From NCBI GenBank assembly GCA_964003875.1, contig CAXFLH010000031.1, forward strand, positions 1-13,061: a DNA stretch of 13,061 nucleotides, read 5' to 3'. Shown here in pieces: positions 6,512-12,219 of this stretch. The notes beneath the pieces were generated by a model, which saw only the letters and a program-made list of their open reading frames with translations, was not told where the DNA came from and did no database searches. Each line of letters begins with the position of its first letter. Position 1 is the stretch's first letter. The translations under genes and the position numbers were made by a program. The DNA comes from UBA8444 sp964003875. Its GTDB lineage: Bacteria; Bacteroidota; Bacteroidia; Flavobacteriales; UBA7312.

Positions 6512-8617
6512 ATGCGATTTAACTTCCCTTCTGAAATAAGGAATAATTACTATAAAATTCAAAAAGTTGTTCTTTTTCTTCTAGCAACCATTCTTATTGT
6601 CTGGATGTTTCCTAACAAAGCATCTTTTAAGTTTGAGTTTCAAAAGGGCAAACCTTGGATGCACGAAACCTTAATCGCTCCTTACGATTTTCCTGTCTAC
6701 AAATCCAACGAACAATTGGTTGATGAGCAAGAGCAATTGCGTAACAACATCAAGCTAACTTTTGTATTGGACGAATCGGTTTATGATATTAAAGCCGAAG
6801 AATTTATATCCAATTTTGAGCAAAAATGGTCTACTGATAAAAAGGTGTCTAAAGATGCTCGTTTTACTTTTTTTAACCTCAATAAAAAGAAGAAGAATAA
6901 AACAAAAAAGGAAAAATTAGCCGATTATGGTTTGAAGGTTCTTAAAGACTTGTACACAACTGGTATCATTCAAATGGTTGATGATATTGAATTTAAGGAA
7001 GCCGATTATGAACTTATTGTAATGAAAGAAAATATTGGTGAGCTCGTTCCTTTAGGAGAGTTGTACACCATAGAATCAGCTTCTAAAAAGGCTTATGAGC
7101 TAAAAAATATTTCCGAGGAAGAATCCAATTTCTTAGCACCTTTGATATTAGAAATGCTCAAACAAAATGTCTTTTATGACGAAGATGCTACAACTAAAAT
7201 GTTGGATAGTGAACTGAAAGCTATTTCTAAGGGCTTAGGTATGGTTCAACGTGGTGAGGTAATTATCTCGCAAGGTGAATTGGTTACTGAAAGTAATTTT
7301 CAAGAATTAGAATCTTATCGTCAGCGTTATGAAGGTGAAAATTGGCAAGATGGTTCAGAAAACTGGCTTAGTTTAGGGCAGTCCTTATTAGTATTAGTTG
7401 CTTTTTTGATTTTATACTTATTCCTCAAACAATTTAGGATTGAGGTATTCAACGATAATAAGAAAATCACTTTTATTCTTACTCTTATTGTCTTAATGGT
7501 ATTGATGGGTTCTCTTTCTTTAATGGCAAGTAACAAGCTTATCTTTTTAATGCCTTTCTGCTTGTTGCCCATCATTATGAAAGCCTTTTTTGATACTCGT
7601 TTAGCTTTGTTTACTCACTTAATAGCCATAATCATTATTGGCTTTATTGTGCCCAATAGCTTTGAGTTTATCTATCTGCAGTTAATGGCTGGAATTGTAT
7701 CTATTTTATCCGTTTTACAGATGTATAAACGAGCTCAGCTCTTTGTTTCTGCTGCTAAAATCATTGCTATTTACTTTGTTGCTTATTTCGCTATGGCACT
7801 CACTCAAGAGGGTAGCGTTGATAATATAGATTGGATGAATTTTGTTTGGTTTGCTGGAAATGGTGCTCTAACCTTATTTGCTTACCCTTTGATTTTTGCC
7901 TTTGAAAAAACTTTCTCTTTGGTATCTGATATGTCACTGCTAGAGTTGTCAGACACCAATAGCCCTTTATTGAGAGAATTGGCTCAAAAAGCACCCGGCA
8001 CCTTTCAACACTCTATACAAGTAGCTAATCTAGCCGAAGAAGGAATCCTTGAAATAGGAGGTAATGCTTTATTGGTACGAGCTGGTGCTTTATATCACGA
8101 TATTGGTAAAATGAAGAATCCTCAATTTTTCATAGAAAATCAAATTTCTGGAATAAACCCCCACGATGATTTGAGTTTTGAGGAAAGTGCTGACGTCATT
8201 ATTAAGCACGTAAAAAATGGCATTAGTTTAGCTAAAGAAAATAACTTACCCGATGAACTGATAGACTTTATACGAACACATCATGGTACTACTATGGTGG
8301 GCTATTTTTATAAGCAGTATGTAGCGAGTTTTCCTGATGAAATTGAGGCTGCAGAAAAATTTACTTATCCTTGCCCTAAACCTTTCTCCAAAGAAACTGC
8401 CGTTCTGATGATGGCTGACTCAGTGGAAGCTGCTGCAAGGAGTTTAAAGTCACCAACCTTAGAAAATATCGATAAGTTAGTGGAGAGTATCATCAACAAT
8501 CAAATAGACAACGAACAATTTGTGAATGCCGATATTACTATGAAATCCATTACGGAGATAAAGAAATTGTTTAAAAAGAAATTACAGAGCATACACCACG
8601 TGAGGGTGGAGTACTGA
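6512..8617 (+). CDS. pgpH: 7TMR-HDED/HD-domain membrane phosphodiesterase, PgpH type
   Basis: The 701-residue protein has one N-terminal membrane helix (about residues 17-33), a large extracytoplasmic 7TMR-HDED region (about 50-285, with a Lys-rich stretch at 122-135), a multi-helix membrane block (about 290-465) and a cytosolic HD domain (about 475-695). The HD metal-binding residues are all seen: His500 (GTFQHS), His529-Asp530 (LYHDIGK), His566 (IIKHV), His590-His591 (RTHHGTT) and Asp636 (MMADSVEAA). The NPQFFIENQ and NPHDDLS segments are characteristic of the PgpH/YqfF family, whose known members hydrolyse cyclic di-AMP to pApA. Cyclic di-AMP breakdown is inferred from the family. The ATG at 6512 (MRFNFPSEIR) gives a normal membrane N terminus; the longer frame from a TTG at 6482 does not. 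It ends one base short of the convergent dioxygenase stop. Confidence 0.93.
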   Translation: MRFNFPSEIRNNYYKIQKVVLFLLATILIVWMFPNKASFKFEFQKGKPWMHETLIAPYDFPVYKSNEQLVDEQEQLRNNIKLTFVLDESVYDIKAEEFISNFEQKWSTDKKVSKDARFTFFNLNKKKKNKTKKEKLADYGLKVLKDLYTTGIIQMVDDIEFKEADYELIVMKENIGELVPLGELYTIESASKKAYELKNISEEESNFLAPLILEMLKQNVFYDEDATTKMLDSELKAISKGLGMVQRGEVIISQGELVTESNFQELESYRQRYEGENWQDGSENWLSLGQSLLVLVAFLILYLFLKQFRIEVFNDNKKITFILTLIVLMVLMGSLSLMASNKLIFLMPFCLLPIIMKAFFDTRLALFTHLIAIIIIGFIVPNSFEFIYLQLMAGIVSILSVLQMYKRAQLFVSAAKIIAIYFVAYFAMALTQEGSVDNIDWMNFVWFAGNGALTLFAYPLIFAFEKTFSLVSDMSLLELSDTNSPLLRELAQKAPGTFQHSIQVANLAEEGILEIGGNALLVRAGALYHDIGKMKNPQFFIENQISGINPHDDLSFEESADVIIKHVKNGISLAKENNLPDELIDFIRTHHGTTMVGYFYKQYVASFPDEIEAAEKFTYPCPKPFSKETAVLMMADSVEAAARSLKSPTLENIDKLVESIINNQIDNEQFVNADITMKSITEIKKLFKKKLQSIHHVRVEY

Positions 8618-8618
8618 T

Positions 8619-9494
8619 TTAAGGTATAAGCACTCGCTTAGCATCTACTTTTCTACCGTCAACAGCCAAGCGAATAACATAAAGCCCAGCTTTTAAATTG
8701 GGCTTTTTTAATTGTATTTGATGCAATTGTTTGTTGCAGCTGCTTTGATACAATATTTTTGCTTTACGTCCCGTGACATCACATATATCAATACTAACTT
8801 CCGACTTACTGTTGCAGTAAAAACTAAGTTCAAAATTTTCTACAATGGGATTAGGGGCAATGGATAGTATCTTACTAGCAATATCGTTTCTATTGTAGTC
8901 TATCGTATTTACTGTTTCTATATCAACGTTAAGATAAATATCAAAAACACCATTTAAATTTGAATTGTCATCAACAGTCAATGGAATGATTCTATCTACT
9001 GCCGAGGGGTCAGAAGCCCAAGGGTCAATGTCTATGGAGGTATCACCTTCAAAGTATAATTGGGTGACAAACTCGGGATTGTTTTTATAGACTACCTTAT
9101 AATGTATGTGACTTGGTCGGTAATAACTTCCATTCAAGTATTTACCGGGTTGAATACTTTCAAAAGCATAATTTCCAGCATCGTCTGTATAGATTTTGCC
9201 TCTATAGTCTATATCTTCATATGCACCCCCATTATTGGCTTGCCATACATCTATAAGAGCATTTGGAATAGGCGTTACACAATCTTTAGCGTAAACAGTA
9301 CCAGTAATGTATAATCGTGGTACTTCACTAACAGCAGGAGCTATATTGCTAATGTTTGGTGCTCCTTCTATAAAGTATGGCCCTAGTATATCATCTGTAG
9401 TAATACATTCGTCTTGAGCAAACAATTGTTTGAAGGGCAAAAAGGGTAGGATAGAGGCACTAATGAACGATTTTAAGGCTTGTCTTCTTTTCAT
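8619..9494 (-). CDS. Exported intradiol-dioxygenase-like protein with T9SS type A sorting domain
   Basis: The 291-residue protein has three parts. The N terminus MKRRQALKSFISASILPF resembles a twin-arginine (Tat) signal, ending near LFAQ (residue 27). Residues 28-195 are an intradiol ring-cleavage dioxygenase fold: the TTDDILGPYF opening, IPNALIDVWQAN, and iron-ligand candidates Tyr119 (QPGKY), His129 and His131 (YRPSHIHY), with Tyr92 or Tyr97 as the second tyrosine. Residues about 208-291 are a T9SS type A sorting domain (APNPIVENFELSF, DVTGRKAKIL, LKAGLYVIRL, KRVLIP). Known relatives open catechol or protocatechuate rings with Fe(III); the actual substrate of exported versions is unknown. 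The gene follows ridA with an ATGA overlap. Its 3' end carries the convergent pgpH terminator in antisense. Function as a true dioxygenase is likely from the ligands but unproven. Confidence 0.87.
   Translation of the reverse strand: MKRRQALKSFISASILPFLPFKQLFAQDECITTDDILGPYFIEGAPNISNIAPAVSEVPRLYITGTVYAKDCVTPIPNALIDVWQANNGGAYEDIDYRGKIYTDDAGNYAFESIQPGKYLNGSYYRPSHIHYKVVYKNNPEFVTQLYFEGDTSIDIDPWASDPSAVDRIIPLTVDDNSNLNGVFDIYLNVDIETVNTIDYNRNDIASKILSIAPNPIVENFELSFYCNSKSEVSIDICDVTGRKAKILYQSSCNKQLHQIQLKKPNLKAGLYVIRLAVDGRKVDAKRVLIP
8681..8709 (+). terminator. Rho-independent terminator of pgpH, inside the convergent dioxygenase gene
   Basis: AAAGCCCA (8681-8688) and TGGGCTTT (8699-8706) form a perfect 8-bp stem with a 10-base loop; TTT then continues to 8709, giving six T in a row. 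It lies 64 bases after the pgpH stop. No T-run follows the stem on the minus strand, so it should act only on plus-strand transcripts. Confidence 0.75.
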
Positions 9495-9871
9495 AATTTA
9501 TGAGCTATTAGAGATATTTCCACATTTACATTTTTGGGTAATAAACTAACTTGAACAGCCTCTCTTGCAGGAGGAGCTTCATCGAAGTACTCTGCATATA
9601 CTGAATTGATGTCTGCATATTGATTCATGTCTTTTAAAAAGATAGTACATTTCAAAACATGGGAAAAATTCATTTCAGCGGCTTCTAAAACTGCTTGTAG
9701 ATTTTTCATGACTTGGTGGGTTTCATTTGTAATAGAATCCATTATCAAATCGCCACTAATAGGATTTATAGCAATTTGACCCGAGGTGTATAAGGTGTTG
9801 TTGGATAGTATGGCTTGACTATATGGACCTATAGCCTCAGGTGCATTTTTTGTATAAATCACTTTTTTCAT
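9491..9871 (-). CDS. ridA: RidA family reactive enamine/imine deaminase
   Basis: The 126-residue protein has the standard RidA length and motifs: IGPYSQA (Tyr17), LYTSGQIA (Ser30), the APPAREAV segment with the substrate-binding Arg103, and LPKNVNVEISLIA with Glu118. Arg plus Glu at these positions mark the deaminase-active type, which hydrolyses 2-aminoacrylate and related enamines/imines made by PLP enzymes in the cytosol. The cysteine often found two residues after this Arg is Ala105 here. The start is the ATG at 9871 (MKKVIYTKNAPEAIGPYSQ). A longer frame reaching 10018 runs through the promoter and into the opposite-strand rnpB gene and is not real. Its TGA overlaps the dioxygenase ATG (ATGA, 9491-9494), implying one transcript and coupled translation. 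Confidence 0.95.
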   Translation of the reverse strand: MKKVIYTKNAPEAIGPYSQAILSNNTLYTSGQIAINPISGDLIMDSITNETHQVMKNLQAVLEAAEMNFSHVLKCTIFLKDMNQYADINSVYAEYFDEAPPAREAVQVSLLPKNVNVEISLIAHKL

Positions 9872-9875
9872 TGTA

Positions 9876-9904
9876 CTAAGATAGTATTTTTTACTTTTGC
9901 CAAA
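9876..9904 (-). promoter_or_regulatory. Possible promoter of the ridA-dioxygenase operon
   Basis: The minus strand reads TATCTTAG at 9883-9876, one mismatch from TAnnTTTG, with an exact TTTG (9904-9901) 17 bases upstream, slightly closer than the usual 19. The box ends four bases before the ridA ATG. It overlaps the opposing rnpB promoter. Confidence 0.35.
9892..9899 (+). promoter_or_regulatory. Bacteroidota -7 box for rnpB
   Basis: TACTTTTG is an exact TAnnTTTG. ATTG at 9870-9873 lies 18 bases upstream, a three-of-four match to the -33 TTTG. The predicted start, about 9902-9906, agrees with the expected 5' end of the RNase P RNA. Confidence 0.6.
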
Positions 9905-10192
9905 GTAGTAATGGACTTCATCGCTTATAACTTTAAGAGGAAAGTCCGGACACCATAGAGCAGCATAGCGGATAACATCCGTCCACCGTAAGGTGAGGAC
10001 CAGTGCAACAGAAAGCAAGTACAGTTCGGCTGTAGTGAAATCAGGTAAACTCTATGCGGTGCAACGCCAAGTAAGATTGCGTTTGAGGACGGCTCGTCCG
10101 ATGCAATTGGGTAGGCGGCTAGAATGTTGTAGTGATACAACATCCAGATAAATAATAAGACTCGACAGAATCCGGCTTACAGGCCTGCCTTT
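9902..10192 (+). ncRNA. rnpB: RNase P RNA (class A, ribozyme subunit)
   Basis: The universally conserved blocks are present: GAGGAAAGTCCGGAC near 9937-9951, CAGAAAGCAAGTACAG near 10009, GGTAAACTCTATG near 10044 and ACAGAATCCGGCTTAC at 10165-10180. Helices can be traced: P4 CCGGA (9946-9950) with UCCGG (10171-10175), P7 CAUAGAG with CUCUAUG, P9 CACC-GUAA-GGUG, P16 AUUGC/GCAAU, P17 GGACG/CGUCC, and P18 GUUGUA-GUGA-UACAAC. L15 carries a GGU (in GGGUAGG), the site that pairs with the tRNA CCA end. The P4 pair A-U replaces the G-C of E. coli, a covariation that supports the structure. The RNA cleaves 5' leaders from pre-tRNAs. The 5' segment before P4 is short; a weak P1 may pair 9902-9908 with 10185-10192, so both ends are uncertain by about 10 bases. 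It is divergent from ridA and ends beside the rsmD stop. Confidence 0.96.
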
Positions 10193-10729
10193 TTATTTCT
10201 CAAAAAAACTAAATGTGCTACTGCTATATTTTCTTGAATAACTAAATTTTAAATGATTATTAAAATTTATTTTGCTACTATGTTCTATAATCAATAAACC
10301 ATCTCTTCTTAATTTAATATTTTCAAAAACAGTATGGATTAGTTCTATGTATCTGGAGTAGTCATAATTATAGGGTGGATCAGCGAAAATCAAATCAAAA
10401 TTAATTGTAATTTCCTTTAGGTAAATGACTGAATCACTTTGTGAAGCAATTATTTCAAGTTGAAGTTTTTTACTAGTATGCCTAATAAATTTTACACACA
10501 TACTGTCTATATCAACTGCAAATACTTTTGAAGCTCCCCTAGAGGCAAATTCATAACTAATATTTCCAGTGCCTGCAAAAAGATCAATAACCTTAATCTC
10601 TTTCCAATCATATTGATTTTGTAATATGTTGAATAAAGCTTCTTTTGATCTATCAGTAGTAGGGCGAACTGGGAGGTTTTTTGGTGCAAATATTTTTCTT
10701 CCTTTAAGTGAACCTGAGATAATCCGCAT
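10193..10729 (-). CDS. rsmD: 16S rRNA (guanine966-N2)-methyltransferase
   Basis: The 178-residue protein opens MRIISGSLKGRKI with VRPTTDRSKEALFNIL, the RsmD N-terminal signature. The SAM-binding loop is DLFAGTGNISYEFASRGA (residues 49-66), the acidic ribose-binding residue lies in VDID (72-75), and the catalytic FADPPY motif is at 115-120, used by N-methyltransferases acting on exocyclic amines. It methylates G966 of 16S rRNA in the small subunit. The C terminus is a little shorter than the E. coli enzyme (about 198 residues). The ATG overlaps the DUF3822 stop by one base (TAATG), so translation is probably coupled. The stop sits directly against the 3' end of the opposite-strand rnpB gene. 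Confidence 0.93.
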   Translation of the reverse strand: MRIISGSLKGRKIFAPKNLPVRPTTDRSKEALFNILQNQYDWKEIKVIDLFAGTGNISYEFASRGASKVFAVDIDSMCVKFIRHTSKKLQLEIIASQSDSVIYLKEITINFDLIFADPPYNYDYSRYIELIHTVFENIKLRRDGLLIIEHSSKINFNNHLKFSYSRKYSSSTFSFFEK

Positions 10730-11502
10730 TAATCAAAAATATTTATAAAAAACGGTGCAGGGAAATTATCTTTATTTATAGCTATTTCATTTTTTTCTTC
10801 GGTGAATTCTATTTTTTCTAAAAACATTTCTAACGCTTTATAATATGAGTTATAACGATTAAATTTACCAAGGAATATTATTGGTAACTTCTCTTTATTT
10901 GGTATATATTCTTCCGCTACTGCCATACTGTAGTATAGAAATTCATCCTCGTTTTTATGGGAATAGGTATTGTAAAACAATAAATTTTTCCCATCAAAGA
11001 CCATCACGTCAAAGAAGTTATCTCTTAAATGGATGTAGATTACAATTCCATTTCCTGATTTGACACCCTTAAAAATATATTCATAAAGTACTTTTGTATA
11101 ATGGGTGAGGGTTAAATTATCATACAACTTTTTAAACAATTCTTCCTCAGTGGTAGAGGCCTGATACAGGATTTTGATCTCATGGTTAGAGGTAGTATCC
11201 TCAATAATTTTTAAATTTGAATCAATTCTTACATTTTGTTTAAGGTAGCTCTCCTTCTTTGAGGAATCATATAGTGTGATTGGAACAAAAGTTGCAGGTC
11301 TTTCAAAGTGTATGCAATTTACTCGTTCAAAATTCAATAAATCATTTTCTTCCAAAATTTTTTCAAACGAACTATTTTTTTTTATTTGAGTGAAAGTATG
11401 GTCAAAAAAAAACTGTGAGTAACTAGTAAAAAAACAAAAACCTCCAGAGTGAATATGTATGGACAGCTCTTTTTCTTTAATTATATTTTTATTGAACAGC
11501 AT
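10729..11502 (-). CDS. DUF3822 family protein, probable degenerate actin-like fold
   Basis: The 257-residue protein has no signal peptide or membrane helix and should be cytosolic. It resembles the DUF3822 family, found in Bacteroidota directly before rsmD, whose function is unknown. Two segments look like phosphate-loop strands of the actin/PilM fold but lack the key Asp-Gly residues: ELSIHIHSGGFCF (about 12-24) and GIVIYIHLRDNFFDVMVF followed by DGKNLLFYNTY (about 155-185). I recall a structure of a relative with an actin-like fold, but cannot check it here. I place the start at the ATG at 11502, just ahead of the first strand; it overlaps the upstream gene by 14 bases. An ATG at 11526 is possible, and the TTG at 11553 unlikely. 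Family call is good; the fold and function are inferred. Confidence 0.75.
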   Translation of the reverse strand: MLFNKNIIKEKELSIHIHSGGFCFFTSYSQFFFDHTFTQIKKNSSFEKILEENDLLNFERVNCIHFERPATFVPITLYDSSKKESYLKQNVRIDSNLKIIEDTTSNHEIKILYQASTTEEELFKKLYDNLTLTHYTKVLYEYIFKGVKSGNGIVIYIHLRDNFFDVMVFDGKNLLFYNTYSHKNEDEFLYYSMAVAEEYIPNKEKLPIIFLGKFNRYNSYYKALEMFLEKIEFTEEKNEIAINKDNFPAPFFINIFD

Positions 11503-12133
11503 CAAATATCGTTGGCCAATTTCCATTGGTACTGACTTCGGTAAGTGACCCAAGTATTATTGAAGGACCATTGACACCATCCACAGATACAGTTTCCTTT
11601 TCTTGCTGAAGTAAATCTTTATTTTGATCGTGAAGAATAATTTTTTTATCAACTTTTACCTCGAATACAGGAACTCGAAACCCATTTTTGTCAACTATGT
11701 CAGCTTTGATATCGAATTCAGCTTCAATTCCTTTTATCGGAACTTTTGCAAAGTCTTTGTAGATTTTAGAATCTTTAAATAGAGAATCCTTAACTGGAAA
11801 ATAGCCTAAAGTGTCAACTACAATAACCTCTCTCAGCATATCAATTCTATAAGTTCTGTCATATTCCATATACGAGGAGTCTCTTTTTTCTATCAAAGTA
11901 AAAATACCCTCATCAATAAACTTCACAAGACTGTCAAAGTTATTTGAATAAATTCCTTTAACATCTTTGTGGGCAATTTGAGCCTTTCGAATAAGTTTTA
12001 GTTTGTTTATTACTTTCGCATATCTTTCATTCTTAACTTTATTAAAGTTTATGGGTCCATTAATAGAGTCATAAATTTTATAGCTAAAAAAGATTGCTAA
12101 TATCCATAAGACTGCTTGAAGAGCTAATTTCAT
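11489..12133 (-). CDS. Single-pass membrane protein of unknown function, pseudopilin-like N-terminal helix
   Basis: The 214-residue protein has one hydrophobic helix at residues 4-20 (ALQAVLWILAIFFSYKI) with a very short cytosolic N terminus, so most of it should face the periplasm. The next segment, RYAKVINKLKLIRKAQIAHK then GIYSNNFDSLVKFIDEG (38-76), has the pattern seen after the membrane helix in type II secretion pseudopilins (Leu/Ile heptads, AQxAY-like, GxY, DxLVxFI). No prepilin-peptidase site (Gly-Phe-Thr-Leu-Ile-Glu) is present. The rest (80-214) is rich in beta-strand-like stretches, with a VNGPSIILGSLTEVSTNGNW end. I do not recognise a named family. It overlaps the DUF3822 start by 14 bases, pointing to a shared task. 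An exact -7 box lies upstream. Confidence 0.8.
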   Translation of the reverse strand: MKLALQAVLWILAIFFSYKIYDSINGPINFNKVKNERYAKVINKLKLIRKAQIAHKDVKGIYSNNFDSLVKFIDEGIFTLIEKRDSSYMEYDRTYRIDMLREVIVVDTLGYFPVKDSLFKDSKIYKDFAKVPIKGIEAEFDIKADIVDKNGFRVPVFEVKVDKKIILHDQNKDLLQQEKETVSVDGVNGPSIILGSLTEVSTNGNWPTIFDAVQ

Positions 12134-12219
12134 GATTGTTTTCTTAGTAGAACAAATCTACAATTTTTTTTTTATGCTAAAAGTTTTATAAATGAATTAT
12201 ATTGTTCAAAATAAGCTTT
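12134..12219. other. Divergent intergenic region between the DUF3822 operon and the RecD-like gene
   Basis: These 86 bases hold the minus-strand -7 box at 12153-12160 and a T10 run at 12164-12173. On the plus strand, TTATATTG near 12198-12205 is the best promoter-like element for the helicase gene, but it does not fit TAnnTTTG well. No hairpin or small gene was seen. Confidence 0.4.
12153..12160 (-). promoter_or_regulatory. Bacteroidota -7 box for the membrane protein-DUF3822-rsmD operon
   Basis: The minus strand reads TAGATTTG, an exact TAnnTTTG. TTTT lies 18 bases upstream, across a run of ten A. The transcript should start about 14 bases before the ATG at 12133 and, given the overlaps, carry all three genes. 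Confidence 0.55.

Noticed and set aside
9491..9871. RidA read as a 2-aminomuconate deaminase in a ring-cleavage pathway with the neighbouring dioxygenase
   Set aside because: The residues are those of ordinary RidA, and the dioxygenase carries export signals, so the two are probably in different compartments.
9872..10018. 49-codon N-terminal extension of ridA
   Set aside because: It runs through the divergent promoter region and into rnpB on the other strand; RidA proteins start at the internal ATG at 9871.
9925..10143. 72-codon minus-strand open frame
   Set aside because: It lies wholly within the RNase P RNA gene and has no protein-like features.
11503..11553. TTG start adding 17 residues to DUF3822
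   Set aside because: It would lie deep inside the upstream gene; ATGs at 11502 or 11526 are better, 11502 being just before the first predicted strand.
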